5,781 nucleotides of DNA from Ruminococcaceae bacterium UBA1865. Its GTDB lineage: Bacteria; Bacillota; Clostridia; Oscillospirales; Acutalibacteraceae. Of the stretch, positions 1 to 5,781 are shown in pieces. The translations under genes and the position numbers were made by a program. Each line of letters opens with the position of its first letter. The stretch's first letter is position 1. Location: the NCBI GenBank assembly GCA_002338255.1, contig DDHX01000061.1, positions 36,783 to 42,563 on the forward strand. Direction: 5' to 3'. The notes under the pieces were generated by a model. It ran no database searches. It saw only the letters and a program-made list of their open reading frames with translations, and was not told where the DNA came from.

Positions 1-418
1 CGGAGTTGCCCGTAAAAGCTGTGATTTTTCCGTTCAAAAGTGCTTGAACAGCACTGATTCCTTCACCGGTAGCAGATGAAATTGTATAAAACGGTATCCC
101 TGTTTTTTCATAAATTTCACGCAGCCACTCGCTGCCCTGTAAATCTGTTTTGGAAATCACCACAATTGGTTCAATTCCCTTATCTTCCGCCGCAGCAATG
201 ATTTTATCAATAATCAGTGTGCTTGGCACAGGATCACAGACTGAAACCACAATAATAAGTTGGTCAATATTGGAGATAGGTGGCCGTATCAGAAAATTTT
301 TGCGCGGAAGTATCTCCTCAACAGTACAAGTGCCATCTTGATCTAAAGAAATGTTGACGTGGTCACCGACAAAAGGAGTAAGTTTATTCTTCCGGAATAT
401 TCCTCTAAGCTTACATTC

Positions 419-421
419 CTA
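419..421 (-). other. In-frame TAG (codon 25) inside rsgA
   Basis: The minus-strand codon is TAG between residues reading EAADTI and ECKLRGIFRKNK. The frame is open on both sides, with no shift: the same frame carries conserved RsgA sequence before and after. One base change at position 419 would give TAT or TAC (Tyr), the residue I would expect there. The rsmB gene in this window also ends in TAG, so TAG seems to serve as a stop in this genome. Confidence 0.95.
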
Positions 422-428
422 TATCGTG

Positions 429-459
429 TCGGCGGCTTCCACATAATAGAAGCCGCCGA
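429..459 (-). repeat. Perfect 11-bp inverted repeat (potential mRNA hairpin) in the 5' part of rsgA
   Basis: On the plus strand TCGGCGGCTTC (429-439) is mirrored exactly by GAAGCCGCCGA (449-459) with a 9-nt A/T-rich loop, and a G-U wobble could extend the stem to 428/460. In the transcript it lies about 34 nt after the rsgA start codon and ends 7 nt before the in-frame TAG. No run of U follows on either strand, so it is not a standard intrinsic terminator. Both arms also encode family-typical residues (IGGF and EAAD), so part of the symmetry may be a by-product of coding. Confidence 0.7.
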
Positions 460-492
460 TACCTTTAATAATAATTCCACTTTCCATATTCA

Positions 493-2508
493 TCAATCCG
501 CCGGAGTTATCTGGCCGCTTGGTGTTTCGCTGCCCGCGCTGCCTGCGCTGCTGGCTGTATACGGGTAACTTTCGGTCTGTGTGGGAACCCCACTGTCAAA
601 ATCAAGCGTAAATACTTTGTATTTACTTCCGTCCAACTGGATAATCAACTGTGTTTTGCCGCTTGTTCCCTTAAACGATAGCTGGCAAACATCATTATAG
701 GATGGATTCACGGTCTTTTCCTGTTGGAGTTCATTGCCTATATATGCCTTTAGTGAAATATCATGGGAAACTTCTTTTGGAAGAAGAACCGGCACAGTAA
801 TTGTTTTTTCTGATTTGCTGCCGGAACTAACCACAATCGCAACCGCGGTTCCCTTCGCCGCTTGCACGGTTGGCAAGGGATTCGTTTCAATCACAACATT
901 TTTTTCCTTATCACTGTCTACCGTTGAAATTTTGCCAACGGTTAAGCCTGCTGAAATAATATCAGCCTTTGCAGCTTCAAGATCCTTATCAATTACATTT
1001 GGAACAGGGACTTGCTCAATGCCGCTACCGGTACTTACATACACCTTAATCACAGTAGTGCCTTCAACGACCTGAGTCCCCACCGCTGGGTCAGTATCCT
1101 TCACGTTGCCTTGAGCAGTTTTACTGTCAACAACCGATAGAATTTCGTACTTTAAATTCATCTTTTTCAGCGTAGCAATCGCTTCATCTTGGGAATGATT
1201 GATGATATCTGGCATGGCAACCGTTTTTCCACCCGCGTTCACGGTAAGCGTAATATCTGTATGTGCCTTCACAGTCGTGCCGGCTATTGGTGTTTGGCTT
1301 AAGATTTCGCCGGTCTTTTTTGTTGCGTCATTTTTTGTTTCCGTTATAAAGTTAAAATCTTTGCCGTATTTACTTTGCACATCGGTATAGGTCTGGCCGA
1401 CAAAGTTAGGCAACGGAACATCACTAACCCCGGTATTAAAACTATGGATGAGCGCAGCAATGCCAAATCCAATTGCAACAATCAAAAATGCAGCGGCAAT
1501 TCCGGCAATTACCAAAACCGCAGTGGACTTTTTCTTTTTCTTTGGCACTTTGCTGAGATCTTCTTCATACTCGTAATTGTCATTATAAGTTGGCTGTTCA
1601 GTACTCTTCACGGTATTGATAGCATCAATATACTTTGTGGGCTTATCATCGACAAAATATTTGTACTGGAAACTGATGCTTGGATTTCTTCTAAAGGATT
1701 CAATATCGCGCAGCATCTCGGCAGCGGATTGATACCTTTGTGTAGGGTTCTTTTGCATTGCCTTTAAAGTAATCTCTTCGAGGCCATCCGGAATTGCCTC
1801 ATTAATTTCTTTAGGTGGCCTCGGATCGGCCTGAAGCTGCATAATTGCCACGGACACAGCGCTGTCAGCCTCAAATGGAAGACGGCCTGTAATCATTTCG
1901 TAGAGCATGACACCTACAGAGTAGATATCTGTCTTTTCGTCGGTTAAATCCCCCCTGGCCTGCTCTGGGGCGATGTAATGGACTGATCCAATCGCTTTAT
2001 CGGTCATGGTGTGTGTTTCGCTGCGTGAAAAACGTGCAATACCGAAATCTGTAACTTTAATTGTACCATCTTGCAACAGCATAATATTCTGCGGTTTAAT
2101 ATCACGGTGAACAACGCCCTTTTCATGGGCATGCTGAAGTGCACGCAATATTTGGACTGTAAAGTGTATTGCTTCTTTCCACTTAATCTCTTTCTGCTGA
2201 TTTAAATATTCTTTCAAGGTAATACCGTCTATAAATTCTTCTACGATATACTGAATTCTGTCGCCGAAGCTGACGTCATAAACCTTGACGATATTTGGAT
2301 GAGATAGAACAGCGATTGCTTTGGATTCATTTTTAAAACGGCGAATAAACTCGTCGTTGCCTAAAAATTCATCTTTTAGTATTTTGATAGCAACCGTACG
2401 GTCATCAATGGTATCATAGGCGCGGTAGACAACCGCCATACCACCGGTTCCAATTAATTCATGTATTTCATAGCGTCCGTCAAGCCGTTTGCCTGTGTAC
2501 TTATCCAT
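493..2508 (-). CDS. prkC: PASTA-domain eukaryotic-type Ser/Thr protein kinase (PrkC/PknB/Stk family)
   Basis: A single-pass membrane kinase of 671 aa that phosphorylates Ser/Thr in cytoplasmic targets; its extracellular PASTA repeats bind muropeptides or lipid II in studied relatives. The kinase domain spans about 13-272: glycine loop GTGGMAVVY (20-28), VAIK with Lys42, Glu61 of helix C, catalytic HRDIKPQN (134-141, Asp136), DFG (154-156), activation loop with TMTD (167-170) and APEQ (180-183). A charged juxtamembrane stretch with KKKKK (323-327) precedes a membrane helix at about 329-354. Three PASTA repeats follow, near 363-425, 429-493 and 499-562. Residues 570-640 form a further beta-rich domain, perhaps Ig-like as in Bacillus PrkC, then a Ser/Gly/Thr-rich tail. 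The longest frame begins at TTG 2517, directly against the AGGAG; ATG 2508 has 9-nt spacing and starts MDKYTGKRLDGRYE, so I prefer it. The cognate phosphatase gene lies just upstream. Confidence 0.95.
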   Translation of the reverse strand: MDKYTGKRLDGRYEIHELIGTGGMAVVYRAYDTIDDRTVAIKILKDEFLGNDEFIRRFKNESKAIAVLSHPNIVKVYDVSFGDRIQYIVEEFIDGITLKEYLNQQKEIKWKEAIHFTVQILRALQHAHEKGVVHRDIKPQNIMLLQDGTIKVTDFGIARFSRSETHTMTDKAIGSVHYIAPEQARGDLTDEKTDIYSVGVMLYEMITGRLPFEADSAVSVAIMQLQADPRPPKEINEAIPDGLEEITLKAMQKNPTQRYQSAAEMLRDIESFRRNPSISFQYKYFVDDKPTKYIDAINTVKSTEQPTYNDNYEYEEDLSKVPKKKKKSTAVLVIAGIAAAFLIVAIGFGIAALIHSFNTGVSDVPLPNFVGQTYTDVQSKYGKDFNFITETKNDATKKTGEILSQTPIAGTTVKAHTDITLTVNAGGKTVAMPDIINHSQDEAIATLKKMNLKYEILSVVDSKTAQGNVKDTDPAVGTQVVEGTTVIKVYVSTGSGIEQVPVPNVIDKDLEAAKADIISAGLTVGKISTVDSDKEKNVVIETNPLPTVQAAKGTAVAIVVSSGSKSEKTITVPVLLPKEVSHDISLKAYIGNELQQEKTVNPSYNDVCQLSFKGTSGKTQLIIQLDGSKYKVFTLDFDSGVPTQTESYPYTASSAGSAGSETPSGQITPAD
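529..555 (-). repeat. Short tandem 9-nt repeat in the 3' end of the kinase gene
   Basis: Three imperfect copies on the plus strand, GCTGCCCGC, GCTGCCTGC and GCTGCTGGC, lie end to end. In the kinase frame they encode the Ser-Ala-Gly repeats of the C-terminal tail (around residues 653-661). The unit is a multiple of three, so copy number could vary without shifting the frame. It looks like a flexible extracellular tail. Confidence 0.6.
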
Positions 2509-2517
2509 ATAAATCAA

Positions 2518-2522
2518 CTCCT
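2518..2522 (-). promoter_or_regulatory. Ribosome binding site that decides the kinase start
   Basis: AGGAG on the minus strand sits 9 nt upstream of ATG 2508-2506. It directly abuts the in-frame TTG at 2517-2515, leaving no spacer for that codon. It lies in the 22-nt gap after the phosphatase stop. This is the basis for shortening the kinase by three residues relative to the longest open frame. Confidence 0.8.
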
Positions 2523-2530
2523 GTCAACAG

Positions 2531-3265
2531 TTAGTTTTCGATTGTTACAACAGTGATATTATCACTGCCGCCGCCATTCTTCGCAAGCATTACAAGCTGA
2601 TCGGTCATGCTTTCCGCATCCATTTTTCCGGAAAAGTCAAAAATTTGTTCGGCGTCAACATAATTGCTTAGGCCGTCCGTACAAATGAGCAATAAGCAGT
2701 CTGAACTAAACTCATTTTCACAATAATCAATTTGAATCGAAGATTCGACACCAAGTGCACGGGTGATAATATTTTTTTGAGGGTGCTTTTTAGCCTGCTG
2801 TTCCGTAATATCACCGTTATTGACCATTTCCTGTACCATAGAGTGGTCAGTTGTAAGCTGCTTGATACTGTCATTCAATGTGATCAAGTAAGCCCTGCTG
2901 TCCCCAGCATGGGCAATGTGGGCAATACCGCCGTTAATCATTGCGACTACCACCGTTGTTCCCATTCCGCTAAGAGATGAATCGTCTAAAGCCTTTTCGT
3001 GTATTGTTAAATTCGCATTATATATAGCAGAGGTGATTAGATTTTTAATGGAATTATCCGTCATGCCTTCGTGGTAAGAAGAAAGAATCTGTTTGGAAAT
3101 CATGTCTACGGCAATACCGCTTGCAACATTGCCGCCATTTGCGCCGCCCATCCCGTCACACACAACCGCCCACGCAGAACCGTCCGAAAAAACGCCGCTT
3201 TTGCAAGCATCCTGATTTGAATGTCTGACAAGGCCAATATCACTTTTACTGAATATTTTCAACAT
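2531..3265 (-). CDS. stp: PP2C-family Ser/Thr protein phosphatase (PrpC/Stp)
   Basis: A soluble, Mn/Mg-dependent phosphatase of 244 aa, a usual length for bacterial PrpC/Stp, which has no extra domains. It removes phosphate from proteins phosphorylated by the partner kinase and from the kinase itself. The PPM motifs are all present in order: SDIGLVRHSNQDA (8-20), VCDGMGGANGG (35-45, metal-binding Asp37), GTTVVVAMI (102-110), HAGDSRAYLI (119-128), TTDHSMVQ (138-145), IITRALG (166-172), CTDGLSNYV (195-203, Asp197) and GGSDNITVV (232-240, Asp235). No key residue is missing. The ATG at 3265-3263 has a near-perfect AGAGGAGGT 6 nt upstream, placed inside the last codons of rlmN; the two genes overlap by 20 nt, which suggests translational coupling. 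Stop is TAA. Also called prpC in Bacillus. Confidence 0.96.
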   Translation of the reverse strand: MLKIFSKSDIGLVRHSNQDACKSGVFSDGSAWAVVCDGMGGANGGNVASGIAVDMISKQILSSYHEGMTDNSIKNLITSAIYNANLTIHEKALDDSSLSGMGTTVVVAMINGGIAHIAHAGDSRAYLITLNDSIKQLTTDHSMVQEMVNNGDITEQQAKKHPQKNIITRALGVESSIQIDYCENEFSSDCLLLICTDGLSNYVDAEQIFDFSGKMDAESMTDQLVMLAKNGGGSDNITVVTIEN

Positions 3266-4310
3266 TGGCCACCTCCTCTTTGTACCTGCGTCTAAGCTGG
3301 CCGCAGGAAGCGTTTATATCAGAGCCGAGCGTCCTTCTCACTGTAACAGTAATTCCCTTATTCGAAAGTACTCGGCTGAATTTTTGCAAACGGTCGACTG
3401 AACTCTTTTGAAAGTTAGCTCCAGTTACATCATTTACAGGAATTAGGTTAACGTGGCTCAGGGTTCCCTTTAGTTTTTCTGCAAGCTCTCCGGCACAATC
3501 GTCACTGTCATTCACTCCGCTTATCATCGCGTATTCAAACGAAATGCGGCGACCCGTCAGCTTGCCATAATAGCGGCAAGCTTTTAACAACTCATCAACG
3601 CCCCATCTTTGATTAACGGGCATTGTTTTCGACCGTATTTCATCATTCGGGGCGTGCAGAGAAACGGAAAGGGTTAACTGCAATTTTTTTTCTGCTAAAT
3701 CATATATTTTATCTACTATACCACAGGTTGACAGTGAAATATGTCTCATTCCGATATTCATGCCGTCATCAGAAGAAACAAGCTCCAAAAAGCGCAGCAT
3801 GTTTTTATAATTATCCAGTGCCTCTCCCATGCCCATCATCACAACATTGGATATTCTGATACCAACATCATTTTGCGCGCTCTGTATCTGTGCAAGCATT
3901 TCGGAAGCAGTCAGATCACGTGAAAATCCACTTTTCCCGGTAGCACAAAACGCACAATTCATCTTACAGCCTACCTGTGTAGAAATGCAGATTGTGTGTC
4001 CATGGTGATAATTCATTAAAACACTTTCGACATATTCACCATCGTTTAAGCGAAATAAATATTTAATCGTGTCATCAATTTTAGATGTCAATTTTGTTTC
4101 AATCACAGCATTTGCTATGTAGTACCGTTCGGACAACTTCTGTCGGAATGCTTTTGACTGGTCAGACATTTCATCAAAACTCATTAAGCCCCGATGTAAC
4201 CATTTGTAAATTTGCAGAGCACGAAAAGCCGGTTGGCCGTCAGCGGCAAAATCGGCTTTGATTTCATCAAGAGTCATCGATTTAATATCTTGCAGACTCA
4301 AAACATTCAC
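3246..4310 (-). CDS. rlmN: Dual-specificity 23S rRNA A2503 / tRNA A37 C2-methyltransferase RlmN
   Basis: A radical-SAM enzyme of 354 aa that methylates C2 of A2503 in the peptidyl-transferase centre of 23S rRNA and, in E. coli, A37 of some tRNAs. The cluster motif CISTQVGCKMNCAFC (108-122) gives the three [4Fe-4S] cysteines Cys115, Cys119 and Cys122. Cys108 and Cys336 (in DINASCGQL) match the two other catalytic cysteines of E. coli RlmN (Cys118 and Cys355). The N-terminal RNA-binding region contains FRALQIYKWLHRG (29-41). It is RlmN rather than Cfr by its overall motifs and its housekeeping context. The motif usually written MGMGEPLDNY reads MGMGEALDNY here (Ala164). The start is GTG at 4310, 2 nt after rsmB; GGAG lies 9 nt upstream, and AGGA abuts it. 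The next in-frame ATG (codon 12) lacks a ribosome binding site and would lose N-terminal residues typical of the family. It overlaps the phosphatase gene by 20 nt. Confidence 0.96.
   Translation of the reverse strand: MNVLSLQDIKSMTLDEIKADFAADGQPAFRALQIYKWLHRGLMSFDEMSDQSKAFRQKLSERYYIANAVIETKLTSKIDDTIKYLFRLNDGEYVESVLMNYHHGHTICISTQVGCKMNCAFCATGKSGFSRDLTASEMLAQIQSAQNDVGIRISNVVMMGMGEALDNYKNMLRFLELVSSDDGMNIGMRHISLSTCGIVDKIYDLAEKKLQLTLSVSLHAPNDEIRSKTMPVNQRWGVDELLKACRYYGKLTGRRISFEYAMISGVNDSDDCAGELAEKLKGTLSHVNLIPVNDVTGANFQKSSVDRLQKFSRVLSNKGITVTVRRTLGSDINASCGQLRRRYKEEVANVENIQ
3271..3279 (-). promoter_or_regulatory. Strong ribosome binding site for the phosphatase, inside rlmN
   Basis: The minus strand reads AGAGGAGGT, with AGGAGG (3277-3272) 6 nt from the ATG at 3265. 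It lies wholly within the rlmN coding region, so ribosomes finishing rlmN pass over it. It is the strongest Shine-Dalgarno match I see in the window and supports the start chosen for the phosphatase. Confidence 0.85.
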
Positions 4311-4312
4311 TC

Positions 4313-5650
4313 CTATTTTCTCCGAAAAGCCGCCATAAAAAATCCATCTGTTCCATGTACATGGGGCATCAGCGTTAATTGATTATTCGGTTCATTAATT
4401 GCATGATGAATGCCAACAGGTAAATCAAGCATCAATGGTTCAAAGACATCGTTGTTTTGCAGGAATTTTGTCGCTACCTCAAAATTCTCTTTTGGGTTTA
4501 AGGTGCAAGTAGAATAAAATAGAACTCCACCGGCTTTTACCAATTTTGAAGATTCACACAGAATAAGGTACTGCAAATTAGGCAAACTGTCAATAGCCGA
4601 CTTTAATTTATACCTGATTTCCGGCTTCCGCCGAATAATACCAAGGCCGGAACAGGGAACATCACAGAGCACTCTGTCAGCGGGTTCCAACGGTGTTTTT
4701 CCATTGGATGCATCGCGAACGGCGGATTGAATAATATTTAACTTTAGGCGCTGTGCACCCTGATGAATTAAATTTACTTTACCCTTGTATTTGTCTAAAG
4801 CAAGAAGTTCCCCCTTGTTTTCCATGATTTCAGCAATCGTAAATGCCTTTCCACCGGGAGCGGAACATACATCAATAATTCTTAGACCGGAAATTGGATT
4901 GAGTAAAGAGCAACAAAGCTGGGACGAAAGATCCTGTATATGGAAAAGTCCCTCCTGAAAACAAGTAGATTGACTGATTGCACCAGTCTGCTGGAGTTCA
5001 ATTGCATTATCGATCCATGTAATGGCACTGGCCTTTACTCCTTCTGAATTCAGCTTTTGAATTAAGTCTTCCTCAGAAATAGCAGTATTATTCACTCTTG
5101 CAAATACGGGCGGCTTATGAAACGCACTTTCCAGTAAGCTAATTGTACATTCTTTTCCATACGCTTCCTGCCAAAGGGCAATCAGCCATTCGGGGCACGA
5201 ATACTTTACGCTCAAATACAATAAGGGTTTTTTTTCTGAATCCGGCATCTGAATATGATCAATGTTTCTAAGTAAAGCGCGAAGGACGGCATTAATAAAG
5301 CCAGATGCCTTTACAGCTTCATTTTCCTTTGCGAGGTTCACGGATTCATTTACAGCTGCTGATTTTGGTATTTTTTCAAGATATAAAATTTGATAAACAC
5401 CCATTCTCAAAATCTCAAGCACTTGCGCGGACATTTTACGATAAGGAGTTTTTGAGAATTGTCCAATAATATAATCAAGCGTAATGCGGCGCTCAAGAAC
5501 GCCGTAAAAAATAGCTGAAACAAGTGCTTTGTCTCGTTGGTCCAAAGAAAACGCGGAAAGTGTTTTATCCAGTACGATGTTGGAGTACCCCTCGTTGACA
5601 TCAACATGTAAAAGAGCTGTGAGCGCTGCTGACCTTGCGTTATTATTCAT
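4313..5650 (-). CDS. rsmB: 16S rRNA m5C967 methyltransferase RsmB
   Basis: A SAM-dependent rRNA (cytosine-5) methyltransferase of 445 aa, close to the usual family length; the E. coli enzyme modifies C967 of 16S rRNA. Residues 1-130 form a NusB-like RNA-binding domain (ARSAALTALLHV, LDYII, VNESVNLAK, GFINAVLR). The catalytic domain begins near HIQDLSSQL (237-245). It has the SAM-binding loop DVCSAPGGKAF (260-270), acidic Asp286 in LLALDK, RDAS (312-315), motif IV DVPCSGLG (330-337, Cys333) and motif VI STCTLNPKEN (380-389, Cys382, the probable nucleophile). The C-terminus HGTDGFFMAAFRRK is typical. Its ATG (5650-5648) overlaps the yugP stop by one base (TAATG), with AGGG just upstream as a modest ribosome binding site. 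It ends in TAG, and a TGA follows in frame two codons later. An A8 run on the coding strand (5235-5228) is a mild slippage risk, but the frame is intact. Confidence 0.95.
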   Translation of the reverse strand: MNNNARSAALTALLHVDVNEGYSNIVLDKTLSAFSLDQRDKALVSAIFYGVLERRITLDYIIGQFSKTPYRKMSAQVLEILRMGVYQILYLEKIPKSAAVNESVNLAKENEAVKASGFINAVLRALLRNIDHIQMPDSEKKPLLYLSVKYSCPEWLIALWQEAYGKECTISLLESAFHKPPVFARVNNTAISEEDLIQKLNSEGVKASAITWIDNAIELQQTGAISQSTCFQEGLFHIQDLSSQLCCSLLNPISGLRIIDVCSAPGGKAFTIAEIMENKGELLALDKYKGKVNLIHQGAQRLKLNIIQSAVRDASNGKTPLEPADRVLCDVPCSGLGIIRRKPEIRYKLKSAIDSLPNLQYLILCESSKLVKAGGVLFYSTCTLNPKENFEVATKFLQNNDVFEPLMLDLPVGIHHAINEPNNQLTLMPHVHGTDGFFMAAFRRK

Positions 5651-5781
5651 TAATCCCTACCCCGTCTGCTTCCTGCAAGGATAAGCAGCCTTAGCAAGGA
5701 CATGATTGCAGTAAAACTCGCAGCCAAATAGGTCATAGCCGCGGCCGTCAATACTTTTTTTGCTCCTTCAAGCTCATCAGG
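5650..5781 (-). CDS. C-terminal end of a YugP-type membrane zinc metallopeptidase (5' part outside the window)
   Basis: Only the last 43 codons are present. They read PDELEGAKKVLTAAAMTYLA, then a hydrophobic stretch ASFTAIMSLLRLLILAG and a basic tail SRRGRD. The pattern 'DELEGAKKVLTAAAMTYLAA' followed by a terminal membrane helix is what I know from the C-terminus of the YugP family (neutral zinc metallopeptidase, DUF2268-unrelated), whose gene often precedes rsmB in clostridia. The HExxH zinc site would lie upstream and cannot be seen, so catalytic competence is not testable here. The TAA stop shares its last base with the rsmB ATG (TAATG), suggesting coupled translation. Assignment rests on a short segment plus context. 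Confidence 0.75.
   Translation of the reverse strand, partial: PDELEGAKKVLTAAAMTYLAASFTAIMSLLRLLILAGSRRGRD

Larger units (their letters stand above)
1..493 (-). pseudogene. rsgA: RsgA ribosome small-subunit assembly GTPase, interrupted by an in-frame TAG and cut by the window edge
   Basis: RsgA (YjeQ/YloQ/CpgA) is a circularly permuted GTPase that acts on the 30S subunit late in its maturation. The frame starts at ATG 493-491, overlapping the kinase stop by one base (TGATG); a second in-frame ATG lies at 487-485. Codons 1-24 and 26-164 read as RsgA. The N-terminal OB-fold region has GIIIKGIGGFYYVEAAD (residues 6-22) and RGIFRKNKLTPFVGDHV (30-46). The GTPase part then shows the permuted order: G4 motif SKTD (114-117), a G5-like SSATGEG (139-145), and FTGNS (160-164), the start of the P-loop, where the window ends. 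Codon 25 is TAG (421-419), where I would expect Tyr from memory of relatives. No plausible restart lies between the stop and the GTPase region, so unless TAG is read through the product is a 24-residue peptide. Codons after the stop look well conserved, so the lesion is recent, erroneous or suppressed. Family assignment is firm; functional state is open. Confidence 0.85.

Noticed and set aside
429..459. Intrinsic terminator between kinase and rsgA
   Set aside because: The stem is strong, but no U-run follows on either strand and it lies inside the rsgA coding frame.
150..1767. Plus-strand open frames opposite rsgA and the kinase
   Set aside because: They lie antisense to well-recognised genes, show no family motifs or convincing ribosome binding sites, and look like shadows of the coding frames.
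2509..2517. Start of the kinase at TTG 2517 (longest open frame)
   Set aside because: The codon directly abuts the AGGAG, leaving no spacer, while ATG 2508 has a 9-nt spacing and begins a typical PrkC N-terminus.
2668..2980. Alternate frames within the phosphatase gene on both strands
   Set aside because: The phosphatase frame has every PPM motif in order; the overlapping frames are motif-free by-products.
3246..4310. Cfr-type antibiotic resistance methyltransferase
   Set aside because: Motifs and the rsmB-rlmN-stp-prkC context fit housekeeping RlmN; nothing suggests a mobile or resistance setting.
5228..5235. A8 homopolymer on the coding strand of rsmB as a programmed slippage site
   Set aside because: The frame is intact on both sides, there is no nearby stop in the alternate frame that makes sense as a product, and such runs are common in moderately AT-rich genomes.
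1..5781. Mobile element, CRISPR array, tRNA/rRNA, riboswitch or a novel defence or biosynthetic system
   Set aside because: The window is filled end to end by recognised housekeeping genes with gaps no longer than 22 nt; no direct-repeat array, transposase or structured leader was seen.

Overview
The window is a tightly packed block from a bacterial chromosome, read entirely on the minus strand. It runs from the 3' end of a YugP-type membrane zinc metallopeptidase (right edge), through rsmB, rlmN, a PP2C-type phosphatase and a PASTA-domain Ser/Thr kinase, to a 3'-truncated rsgA (left edge). Protein style, moderate GC, strong AGGAGG-type ribosome binding sites and this gene order all fit the Firmicutes. 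The order yugP-rsmB-rlmN-stp-prkC-rsgA points to a clostridium, perhaps of the Oscillospiraceae/Ruminococcaceae kind; that lineage is inferred from context and was not tested.

Layout in direction of transcription: 5781-5650 yugP C-terminus; 5650-4313 rsmB (16S rRNA m5C methyltransferase); 4310-3246 rlmN (23S rRNA A2503 methyltransferase, radical SAM, GTG start); 3265-2531 stp/prpC (phosphatase); 2508-493 prkC (kinase, best start at an ATG three codons inside the longest open frame); 493-1 rsgA (ribosome-assembly GTPase). Junctions are a 1-nt overlap, a 2-nt gap, a 20-nt overlap, a 22-nt gap and a 1-nt overlap. No promoter, terminator, RNA gene, mobile element or CRISPR array is visible. The set looks like one operon coupling rRNA modification and ribosome assembly to a reversible Ser/Thr phosphorylation pair that senses the cell wall.

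The gene order is well known in Gram-positive bacteria, and I found no undescribed system. The one real anomaly is in rsgA: an in-frame TAG at codon 25 (positions 419-421) interrupts an otherwise fully open and conserved frame. It is preceded by a perfect 11-bp inverted repeat that could form a hairpin in the mRNA. The TAG may be a nonsense mutation, a sequencing or assembly error, or a suppressed or recoded codon. A smaller oddity is Ala in place of the usual Pro in the MGMGEP motif of RlmN.
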